Positions 34,501 through 46,324 of a DNA stretch of 64,000 bases are shown one piece after another (the first letter of the stretch is position 1; each line of letters starts with the position of its first letter). A model generated the notes under the pieces. It had not been told where the DNA came from, did no database searches, and worked only from the letters and a program-made list of their open reading frames with translations. A program made the position numbers and the translations under genes. This DNA comes from Nannobrachium achirus (Eukaryota; Chordata; Actinopteri; Myctophiformes; Myctophidae): the NCBI GenBank assembly GCA_963921795.1, contig OY997640.1, positions 49,108,881 to 49,172,880 on the forward strand, in the 5' to 3' direction.

Positions 34501-37500
34501 ACACTTGGTCGGACACCAATAACTCAGGAAACAGGAACAATTGTGTAGGTGTCCAGTATGTAGTCTGGGCTGACAGTCAATACTTTTGTACTTTTACTGA
34601 CGTAGCCTATATGTTGAATGGTTACACCCCGCCATTCCGAAACACCGCTATTCCGAACGTTGACTTCTAACCCTAACCCTACCCCTAACCCTAACCCTAA
34701 CCCTTACCCGTACCCTAACCCTAACCCTAACCCTACCCCTAACCCTAACCCTAAACCTAACCCTAACCCTGCTTCGGAATAGCGGTGTTTCGGAATGGCG
34801 GACTGTTGCCATGTTGAATTGAGGACTTTTGAGTGGTGTGGGGGGCTGTAGGCAAATTTGCGAGGTTGTTGTATCTAGACTGATTGATTGATTGAAGAGT
34901 TTAGCACTGTTTGCAATAGAAGACACAGTTACAATACACAACATTGGCACACACACACAGTCCCATTTCGCGAGCCACCCGTGGGTCGAGACCATAGGCG
35001 GCGGGTCAATAAGGCCAGGGTAGGCTGTGCCTTCCCAAATGCTACGCTGGGTATTTTGCAAATTATATAATACTAGTCCTTACCCGTTCAAAGATATGAG
35101 CTCCGAAATGATGTGCAGTGTGTGGGTTATGGGGTGTGCACTGTGCACACAGTATATGAGGGATGGAAAGTAACTTTAACTGGTGCTTACATGATAATAT
35201 GTAGGAGCATCAATGTAAGAAATACCCGTTTCGTTTAAAGGCTACAGAGATACTGTAGTGTGTACCGATCTACATGACAACATCTGAAAGAGGGCCAGCC
35301 AACACCCAAATGATTGAACGTCAATCTGCCTGACCGTCATCGCGCTGCCTCTGTTACACCTATTTCCTGTTATTTTTCTGAGTAAAATGTCACGCATTGG
35401 GAAGAAGTAAAGGGGGACACTTTATTGTGAAGGACAAAAGGAAGAGCATTCACAGACAGACAATGTTGTTTTGTTTACGTTTAGTGAGAAGTGTAGTGAT
35501 GATGGCTGCAGTGGACCGCGCACTTTCAAAACCTTTTGTAATTTGTATCAACTAAAATATACCACAGACACTTTCAAATGAGACAGGCAGCGATGCACAA
35601 GCAAACAAAGGCATTAATCATGACGTCGACATTGGACAATTACGCCAGCGAGGAAACTATACAATGATATTATCATCATCACGGATACTTTCTGATTCTG
35701 GAAGTGGAACACTTCATCTGTGAGTATTGCCTGAACGGTCAACTGTTAGGACTTCTCCTCTCTATCGCGCAGCTGAAAGCCTGTATCAACAGAATAATTG
35801 CGTGTGTGTGTGTGTGTGTGCGCGCGCGCGCGGCTGCGCCGTCACCGTGCGTAATTTGGTTGCATAAGATGTGATGTGTGTGCATACTGTTGTCTATTGT
35901 GTAGACCTACAGATTGTTGTCAATAGCCCCGTATACATGCACACTTCTAATCGTATTAAAAACAAGATTTTAGATAAACCCGATCTAATTCTGCATGTAT
36001 ACACCTAAATAAACCCGATCAAAACCAACACGATTTAAAAGTGGGCACATGTAAACACCAGATCGGATTGATCTCACCCCATGTAAACACTTGATCCAAT
36101 ACCTTCAATCGGGTTTATTTAGATCAGATTGGTATGAAGCTGTCATGTATACGCAGCTATTGTGTCAGATAGGTCTGTAACTGTTTGGGTCGCTGTATTC
36201 TTGTATATAAATGGCATGGAGGCAGTGTCTGACACAGCCGGTGGAGGCGCGCCCCCCCTCCACCGGGGGGGGGGGGGGTCGGCGGGGTGCAGCCTCGCCA
36301 AACGTTTGGCTCACCCGCCGCCTATGGTCGAGACCCACACAGTACTTGGGAAACAATGCTTAAAACATCATACTCACGCAGCTTTATAGACGCTGTCTGT
36401 ATCTGTGCTCTCTCTATCTCCGAGGCATGAACGCACACTCACTCATTCACTCACTCGCACACGCGACGCAAGCGAAAAGTGGTTGTCCGTGGTGTAACCT
36501 ACTTATTATAACTCTATGGGTGTAACATGTTGAAAATTTAAAAATATCCGTGCGGCAAGCGACGTCGCAAATGCACCATCCCAATGAGCAAACCTCCTTT
36601 GTTACAGAGGTTGAGTAGGTATCGGCGTTATGTCGCTGTACTGTCTGGGTATATAGGTGAAGTGAATGAATAGGCTATCAGCCTCTCACCAAATCTATAA
36701 ATGTGTGCGCACTATAACCCATGCAGGGACTCATGGGTTACGCGAGGCTACAGCAAGAGTGGACACTGTCTATTGACAAACTATTGGTCCCGTTTGAGCT
36801 ACTCTGTTCTGTTGTGCTGGTCTCACTCTGCTCATTGATACTTTTACTTCAGTCTAAAATGTCCACCACTGATTTCACACGTTACGTGTTCACTTTCAAC
36901 ATCAAGGCAAATGAAATGGCAGCTTTTAATCTATGCATAAGGATAACACTTGTCGATTTACGTTCTAGACTCACATAGAAACACGACACATATTCGGTAA
37001 CACTTCCCAACTTCAGGTCTCAAGTAAAAGTACAAAAGTATCGCTACCAACGTACCATGCTTGTTATTAACGGACTACACAAACACACGTGTGTCTCGTC
37101 AAACATCGCTGTTTTTAGGTGATTCACACATCCAGCATAGAGGTTAATGTTGTACTTGGATCCATTCCACGCGCAATGTAAGTAGTGGGAGAGGGGTAGC
37201 CTATATTCCAGCTCACTGTCTCCCTCCCTCCCTCCCTCCCTCTCCCTCTCTCTCGGAGGAAGGGGGGGGGGGGGGGGGCAGTCTCGCTGCGTCGCTGCTT
37301 GAGGCTTGAAGCAAACTGTAACCTGATACTTTCGTGACGAAAATTGCGTAGGAGAACTTCCGGGAAAGATATGCTCAGTAAACTTACACATTATTTTTTA
37401 CAAAGTGTACATCGTGCAAATACCATAGCTTCAGGAGAAGCAGCTAAGAACATTCGGGTAAAAATGCGCGATTTTTGTGCAAAAGGTGGAGTCTTTAGAA

Positions 37501-40500
37501 GCAGTGTAAATGTGATTCTATCGCGGAATAATCGAAAAATAATCGCTCTGAATTAGTAGTAGGGATACTGTGTAAGTTGCTCAACTAGTGGTCAGAGCTG
37601 TATAGCAAACCGCGGTCGCTTCCGTGTCTTTCGGCCGTTTTTCGCTGCGGACCGGGCCTCTCGCCACCGCGTCCGCCTGTAGCTCGCCGAGATCTATCTT
37701 TAGAGGGGTCCCTGGTTCCTGTGCGTTCAGGCAATCCGGAGAAACGGACTCCTTCACTCGAGTATGTTGTTATGTTGAGGCAAGCTACTTCCTGAGAAGT
37801 CAGCAAGATGCGCCTGTGATTGGCCGGTAGTGTACCATGTGTTTATGATCGGCGATATGATTGGCCAACGTATACACACGATGCAGATGACGTCATTTTG
37901 CCGCGAAATTCTCCCCCCCTCACGGCTCATAGAAAACATATATTAAAAGAGAAGGCTTTAGAAGCTGAAATTAACGGATTGGGTGTTCTAAAACTTTAGC
38001 GATTTAACAGTTAGGACAATTTTAAGATTTGTTTTATAAAAAAGGTTACATGGTATAACTTTAAAGTAAATAAAATGATTAAGCATAGGCTAATATGGGA
38101 TAGACATCACATTTTAGTTGTAGCTCATTAGATATTTTTACATTGCTAATGAGCCATATCAATGAGTTATATGATAATAATTGCGCAGCCACTGCTTGAA
38201 TTAAATTTTGGAATGAACAGAATAGAGGCGGGAGAAGGAAAGACCAAGTAAGATGAGAGGGTCGAGACAGATGAAAAGGATGGTTCACAGTAGGTGACCA
38301 GTTGAAATAACCCATGAAAGAAGCGCACTTCCATGCACTGGGGCAGAAATGAAGGGATGTAATGAATGGATTGGGAAGGCTTTGAATGAAGCCAACACTT
38401 CATGCCTGTTCTCCCCTCAAGAGCCAGCAGAAATGGGCTGTAGTGGCCCAGAGGCACCGGTGCCAAGAAACTCACTGGGCACGTCTTAAATCTTGGTCCT
38501 CCTGACAAAGCACACAAACCACTCTTGTATAGGAACACAAAAAGTGCTGTGTGGAAGCAACACGTACGTATATGAATCCTATCAGTGTTGAGCCTTATGA
38601 ACTGTTCTTTATGAAAGACATGACTTTTGGAGTCTGTTTTTACTAGGTGGAGATCGTGTGGAGGAATTGGTATTACTGTCAGTCACTAACATTATACAAA
38701 ATGTCTCTGCAACTTTGCCAATAGAGAGGTTGTCATTTAATTTGGTGATCATCCCTATCTGCACAGTAAAGTCTGCAGCCCCTGGAGGCTGTTCATCAGA
38801 ATAAATGGCATAAATTGGCACTAAACAGGTTAGTGTCTTCCAAAAATCATCTGCTCATTTGTAGTATTCCCCATGGCTTTGCACATTTCTTCCCATCTTC
38901 TCAATTATGGAGATCCCTCCATGACCAGTTTCTGCCAGGACTGATATCCATCTTATTTTAGAAGCAGCTATTTTTGTCTATTCTAACTGCGTCATCATAG
39001 CAGAAGAAAGAATAGAAAAGAGTCCAGGCTTCGGGATAACTTGAATGTCATTGGTTTTGGCCTCATCCTTACTTTTTTACACAACTATGGCAGTGTACTG
39101 TATGTACATGGAGGCTATATTGCACCTAGTCTGACCTGCCCCCCTTTGTATAACGTTATCATAAGCCTAGTTGAGACGAAACAAGGAGAAACCATTTTAA
39201 GCCTGATGTATACTTCATTGTACGAGTGCTATGCACAGAAATTAGCCATTATACAAGTTCTGTTTGTAGAGGCCTTTTAACATTGAAGGCGCTATAGCGG
39301 CTAACGTTGTTGTTGTTTTTCTTACGTCCGGTGACACCTGTCCAGGACAGGCCTCAGACGCATCTCCTCGGGAGACTTGGCTCAGACTGAGATCTGAACA
39401 CATTTCGATTTTTCAAAACCAGGCAGGGTTTGAACCCCCAAACTTCCGCATTAATGGCATGCCATATGCTCTAACCACTACACTAGCTGTCGTCTAGTAA
39501 TTAATTTTCAATTGAGAGTCGAGTGGCAAATTTGGCTATCTGACAAACGTAGCAACAAGCAGGTATAATGCTATGAAACTGTAGCGTACTCATCTCACAC
39601 ATTGAAACTCTTTTAACTTTCTTCTACACAAGGTGTATTTGTCTATTCACAAGAGCAGTGCAACCCCATGGATCCAAGCGAATACACAGGCATTGTATTG
39701 CTCCCCGTGTGAAAAGCCCTTAAATTGCGATTTAGTACGGAGCTGTACATGGTTTTTCACCCAGCTAGCGACACTATATCTTTGCACCCGCTTGGATACA
39801 CCACAGGGTCACACTGTACTAGTAATGTGAATTAATAGATGCGTTTCTGCACTTTACGTAGAAAGAATTAAGACTACAATTCCATGGGATTGCACCCACT
39901 TGTGGCTACGCCTGTCATATTGCCCACATCTCCCTACCTGAATACTTGCCTCTCATTGAAAATGAAAATGAATTACGGTATTAGGCAAATTAGGTGCTTC
40001 CCATATGAAAAGAGAAACATTGCAGTCTTAATTTCCCCATACACCACTCCTGTATCATGAACTTCTTATTTTTCTATAATTCCCTTTTCTTCCAATCCAG
40101 ATGGTCACTCCCAGCTACATTCTTTTGCAGGGATTGTCTTTCTAAATCTAAAGCTTACTAACTTTTAAAAGAGGCTTAATTGTTAACCTCCACACTCTGT
40201 TGGAGTGGCTGGCGTGCCATGTTGCTAATACAGATTGACCTGTAGATTCGGTGGAAGACAGATGAGCAGATCTCGCCTCTACCTGGTTTTCCTTGGTTAT
40301 AAGCCCTCAAAATTTGACCAGAGTTGTCTCATTTCATCAACTTCATACTGTGCGTGTGTGCGTGCGTGTGTGTGTGTGTGAGATGTTCCACAGTGCACTG
40401 AAAATCCCTAAAGCTCTTCTTTGTAGTTTTGCACCCATGAGTCAATGCTGCAAAAAGTCAGATTTCCTCTAAATAGTGTTTTGAAATGATGCCCATTGGT

Positions 40501-41998
40501 TGGCTCCTTCTATGGTAGTTGAACAGCACAATAGACTCTGTTTTGTAGCCGGTGGTGGTGACATGAAAAGCCTGAGAATATTCCTGTCTACCAGAAAGAT
40601 CAAATTGCCCATCTACAAACTCGCAATGCGTTGTGGATGCATCATTGATGTGACAAGTTGCGAGCTTGTAGATCAGCTATTGTCAGCACGCAATATCATT
40701 GTACGGACGGTGGACATTGTACAGCTTCACACAATGACCAGAGCAGATGTAACCGTGGGCCGGCTCTCCCAGGCTATTATTGACACAGGTCTGGTAAAAA
40801 ACACCAGCCTACTACTAACCATGCTGCTACAGAGAAAGGCGCAAGCCACCTTGTTTCATGTTTATTAACCAATGAGTCGACATTTCCTATCCACAGTGTA
40901 GCTGTAGAAGCTTTGTTTCCTAGTACACTCGACTGGCATGACAAGAGTGGGGACTCTGGGGAGTAAAAAAAAAGTCAGAGCCATTTGCTCAGGCTCTTTT
41001 ATCTGTTCACCCTGTTGAGAATGAGAATGCACTCAGGCTTTATGTCCCCATGCGCTGTTTATGGCGGATGCTGTTCATTCCTCTTCTGTTTGTGGGAATA
41101 GTGAGTCAGTGTGACACAGAGGAATAGCCCTCTACTTCATGTGATCTGAGTGAGCCGAGTGAGCAACTGTATATTCTTTAAAGATAATAGACATTAATTT
41201 CCCCAGAGGGAAAGGATAAGCAAAGCTTAGCTGAACAATAAGAATGAGGGAAGTCAGGAGCATGAACCGATAAGAATGATAAGCCAGCAGGGAAGTCTCA
41301 ATATAAAATCAAACCTCGGTTCGAAGTGGAGCGGTGAATTTGAGCAGCTGTACCCTATGTGAGTGAGTGAGTGAGTGTAAACTGTGCCTGTGAGTGAGTG
41401 GTGAGTGTGCCTGGCCTGCACAAAACAGCGCCCCTCCTTTAACTAGTGTGTTGTGTGTGGCCACTCAAGGTATTGCCCAGGCTACGGACAGGGCCAGCCA
41501 GCCACCCAGCCAGCCAGCCAGCCAGCCACATACCCACGGACATACCTGTTCATTGGGAGCGCTTTCACCGCTCCAAAAAGCCTCATTTGTTCTGGTAGCT
41601 GCAGAGAAAGGTCCTTGTCCAAATGTCCTCCTGAGTCCTGATGTGGTTGTGTATGAGTGAATACAAGTGTCGATGCTTGCTTTGTCCCAGTGGTGTTTGT
41701 TGACTTTAAGATAATGTGTCGTTACTGAGGAATGTCAACAATGTTGCCAGGTCTGCTCATTATAAGTGACTTTGGTATTCTTTTCCTGTAAAGTCTCTAG
41801 TTGCGGGTTGCTTTTATTTGGGCTTGTTTCTGAAGTATAGTTGCTTATGTGGCCTTGCTTTCAACATGTTTTTATAAAATAGCGAATGTAATAGAGGTCA
41901 AGTGGTGAAACCTTTGGGCTCGTTTTCATAGACCTGTTTGCTCCCGGGGAGCCTGCCTCTCCTGGCTTCTCTCTCCAAAACAAAGCACAGCGTGTGTG

Positions 41999-42051
<53 letters not shown>

Positions 42052-42089
42052 TGAGTGTGGGGGGTGGGCCGTGTCTGCGTGCGTTTGTG

Positions 42090-42131
<42 letters not shown>

Positions 42132-42160
42132 GTGTGTGTGTGTGTGTCATGCTGTTTGTG

Positions 42161-42243
<83 letters not shown>

Positions 42244-45200
42244 GTTCGTGTAGTGAGTGTGGGGGGTGGGCCGTGTGTAAACTGTAAACTGTGCCTGTGA
42301 GTGAGTGGTGAGTGTGCCTGGCCTGCACAAAACAGCGCCCCTCCTTTAAGTGTGTGTGGCCACTCAAGGTATTGCCAGACTACGGACGGACGGACACAGC
42401 CAGCCAGCCAGCCAGCCAGCCACATACCCACGGATATACCTGTTCATTGGGAGCGCTTTCACCGCTCCAAAAATAGCCTTTGCCACATCAAACTGATACT
42501 TGCTGCCTCTGATGACAAGCCTTTCTGAAAGGCTTTCTTTGTACGATGTGAGTTTACTCAACCCTGTGCACTTTGTTCTTGAATGCCCAGTTATGTGCAG
42601 GCATACAATGGAAGAATGGGTGATATCTTTGTGTGGATAGAATAATAGTTTGTATGGAGTTGAACATGACAATGATTATGAGACAATATGTGATGTGCCT
42701 GTGTGTGTCCACAGGTACGGGTGACGTAGTGGCCATCATGATCCCGGAACCTAAAGGTCGTGAGATCGTGGCCCTGCTAGAGCGAAATATCACCGTCATG
42801 GTGCACATCACCATCGGAACACGGAACCTGCAGAAGTACGTGAGCAGAACGTCCGTGGTGTTCGTCTCCATCTCCTTCATTGTCCTCATGATCATCTCAC
42901 TGGCCTGGCTTGTCTTCTACTACATCCAGAGGTTCCGCTACGCCAATGCACGAGACCGCAACCAGGTATGTCTGACTCTGCATGTGGTTTGGTTTAATTC
43001 GAAGGATTACTTGTGTTCCTTGCTGTCGACCATATTAGCCCCTGAGTATGGTTTAAAGGATAACTTTAGTTTTTTACAACAAGGGTTCATATTTTAGATT
43101 GTAATTAAAGAATATAAAAGATGATTGTTAAAATTATTTCATTTACTTCTTTCTGTTGTTTTAGAGATTTTTATTTCAGTGGTTGGAGGCATGCGTACAA
43201 GTGGCTAAATGTGTAATTTTACACAGAATAAGCCCATTCCCAAGATACAACCTAACCTTTCATGGTTGGATGTGACTTATGGGGGCTAGAAGTGTTACTG
43301 TAAATAGCAATAAATAAACTGCTGGCTTATTGTGTCTAAAAAGACATATTTAGCCACTTGTACGCATGCTCCACATTTTAGCACGGTAAACGTGATAAAA
43401 CAATAGAACGAAGCAAATGAAAACATTTTAACACTCAAATTTTCTTTCTTTAATTACAATCTAAAATATGTAAAAAAACAAAGTTGTCCTTTAAGAGCAA
43501 AGGGCATACTCACTTTTCCCCAGTCTGCAATCTTTTGGGTCTAGCGCAGCTCTAGCAGAGGAGCGAGCTGAGTTTTGTAAACAATACAGATGGAGGGGGG
43601 AAAAGTGGTCGTGTCCGCAGCGCAGTGAAAGGGGCCTATTGATGGAGCAGTAGCAAGACCCTCTCCTCTCTTTTTGGAACACATGGGCTGTTTCCTATAA
43701 TCTCTAAGCTTTAGCTGTCAGCTAAATTACAAAAAGTGGCAAGCATCTCAGTTGAGGGCACACTGCCATCTAAAAGATTGCCATTGGGGTTTTCCATTGT
43801 GGAATGGAGTGAAATTGGATCTGATGCCTCAATGTTTTACATCGTTCTCATTTCTCGTTCTGATAGTAGCTCAGGTCATTTTCCGTCTGGCATGTGTCCA
43901 GCCAGCAGACCAAAATTAGACTGGCAGCTGGACCTGTGGAAAATAATGTAGCAAACCAGTGGACCATCAAAACCCAGACTGCATGCTTGCACTTTGACCC
44001 CACAGTGGAAATAGAAGCCCTTGTAATCTCTCTTGTTTCTGTTGACACAAATATTCCAGATGACGCTTCTTGTGACGTCCATAATGGCGTTAAATCACCA
44101 TGCAGGTTATCATGGGAATGGGTGCCATGGTGACGATTGTTTACATTTTTCCCTAGCTGTTTCCTTTCCACCAATGTGTTTTTTTTTCTTTTTTTCTGAG
44201 CGCATCATTTGTTCTGAATTATATCCAGTGGGAGTACTGTGTATTTACACTAGGCTGGAAACGCCTGAGCGGTTATTCCTTCGCTGCGCGTTCACATCTG
44301 GCATTTTTATCTAGTCGCCAATTCGAGTTGAAATGTTTTACAATCTGGGCATTTGGACAAGAGAGCCTTGCATTTTCACCTGAGGAAAAAAACAAGGGAT
44401 TCCCACATAGTGAGACATAATTATTAGTGTTGTTGCAACCAGACTATAGTACTTCCGGATAAACTTTATTTATTATAAACTTGGGCAATATATCAAATCG
44501 ACCGGCTTCATCGGGACACGTCTGCAAAAACTTTACTTTTCCCATGAGGAGGTGACTGACATCATAGATCACATGAGACTGACCTAGTATGTCCATATAT
44601 GGTCATTCCAAGATATATGGGCCATCAGAGATCTCCATATATGGGCATAAAAGGTACGAGGACGAATGGTTAGCACCGCTCAAATAGGGACAAGGACTGA
44701 CAGATACAGAGAAATCCATTTATGGGCATGAAAGGGAAAACTTTTTAAGACGGAATACATTTCCCAGCGGATTCCTTGTGACTCGTGTCAGGGCAACCAC
44801 ACTTGCATTACATACAGTGACAATTGCCCGGTGACAATTGCCTGTCTTCTCTCCCCCCTGAACACGTGCCGGGTTTGTGTAGACACTGGACAAAGCTGGA
44901 TGCGCAGCGGTGGATTTGAACCCACAACATCCGCAGTGGTGGGCACGCACTTTACCACTGCGCCACCCGAGCGACCAATTATGTTTTACCTTCATTCATT
45001 TTCCGGTGTTGTCCTACAGAGACGCCTAGGAGATGCAGCCAAGAAGGCCATCAGCAAGCTTCAAGTACGGACCATCAGGAAAGGAGACAAGGTAAAGTCT
45101 TATTTGGTTTCAGTAGCAATAGAATTGAACCCATTAACCAACACCCTAAATTAACACAATGGTCTCATGTTTTATCTGAAGGCGTTTAGAGGAAAGGTTG

Positions 45201-46232
45201 TAAAGAGTGGCTCAAATTGATCAATTTGTCATTGTGCTTGGAGCCCTCTCTCCTTGTTTTGATCTATGAGACACTGTAAGAAAGAGAGAGAGAGAGAGAA
45301 AGTCTTCTTCATGTTTTCTATTCTAGGAAACGGAGTCGGACTTTGACAACTGTGCTGTGTGCATCGAGGGCTATAAGCCCAATGATGTTGTGAGGATATT
45401 ACCGTGCAGGTAAAACAACCAAGCTAAAACATTTATTATCAGTTATCAGTTTGTAGAAATAGTAGCTAGTAACAAAAAATTGCCATGACCTGAAGATTTG
45501 AAGTGAGCTGATTGGAAATAACTACCTGTTTGTCAGGTATAGAATGAATGCATATTTTACACCTATCACTCTATATCAGTTAATCAGTTAATCAGTAGTG
45601 TCCACCATGATGACATTTTCACTTTTTGTTTTTTTGGGGGGTTGTTTTCAGGCATGTCTTCCATAAGCACTGTGTGGACCCCTGGCTACAAGATCACCGC
45701 ACCTGTCCCATGTGTAAAGTGAACATCCTCAAAGCCTTGGGCATACCAGTAAGGGCTTTTTTTTATGGTGTGGCCATCTACAAACACGCGTCGCGCACAT
45801 GCACACATACATTTTGTAATATCAGTATCACTAAAGAACATGAGGTAGATATGTTTACTGGCAAGATTGCTACTGTAGTTTCACAGGTTGTATCATTTGT
45901 AATCATTGTGCATCCTGCAGTTAAGAGCTTTATGTTAGAAATGGCATTCTAAGGTGGACATAACTTGGTTGCTGTTAAACATAGATTTGTTTGAACATGT
46001 TCTATGTAACGTTATGTTCTATGTAATGCTAAATTGACAGAATTTAATGTATTTAGAGAAAGAACAAAAAGGCTTCTGTCAAAGCAGTCACGTTGTTACT
46101 GCAGTCAGATCTACAAGTTAGCTTGCCTGGCTGCAAGCGCCAGACTCTATCACACACTTCGTTTTGGGAAGAGAGTCTGGTATTTCGGGGAGACATTCCA
46201 CTTCTGGGGGGGCGGACTAAAGCCTATTGACG

Positions 46233-46324
<92 letters not shown>

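Larger units (their letters stand above)
34981..36338. mobile_element. 1.36-kb segment bounded by perfect 26-bp inverted repeats
   Basis: GTGGGTCGAGACCATAGGCG (34981 onward, 26 bp in all) occurs inverted at 36313-36338. Inside are a second copy of the Helitron terminus (35073 onward) and a TATACATG foldback (35921-36161). It could be one composite element or two inverted copies of the same repeat. Confidence 0.6.
31591..42714 (+). other. rnf150: rnf150 intron 1 (11.1 kb)
   Basis: GT-AG intron with no further coding exon recognised. It contains hAT elements at 33231-33631 and 33715-33915, the 34.3-34.8 kb minisatellite and telomere-like foldback, the 35-36.3 kb inverted-repeat region, and the 41.3-42.5 kb duplicated GT-rich segment. 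A GC-rich, CpG-containing stretch at 37.58-37.75 kb has no recognisable gene. No structure was seen in 31.9-33.2 kb or 38.0-39.3 kb. Confidence 0.9.

Noticed and set aside
34660..34772. Ancient telomere fusion site
   Set aside because: The hexamers are enclosed by perfect transposon-like inverted arms and all read in one direction; a head-to-head array would be expected for a fusion.
37585..37760. GC-rich stretch as an alternative promoter or hidden exon of rnf150
   Set aside because: The open frames on both strands lack splice-compatible phase with rnf150 and no domain is recognisable; left as unexplained intronic sequence.
40500..40868. 122-codon open frame in rnf150 intron 1
   Set aside because: It reads through a repeat hairpin (40602-40681) and has no family resemblance; an intronic chance frame.
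41861..42367. Long His/Thr and Val/Cys open frames at CA/GT tracts (also at 6664, 9056 and 46034)
   Set aside because: They are translations of dinucleotide repeats, not genes.
44880..44977. tRNA gene candidate (also 39405-39490 and 62940-63026)
   Set aside because: A and B boxes are present but the cloverleaf is imperfect and a SINE body follows; these are SINE heads.
45775..45805. Further copy of the GATCTACAAGCTC hairpin
   Set aside because: Only ATCTACAAACACGCGTCGCG is similar; there is no opposite arm.
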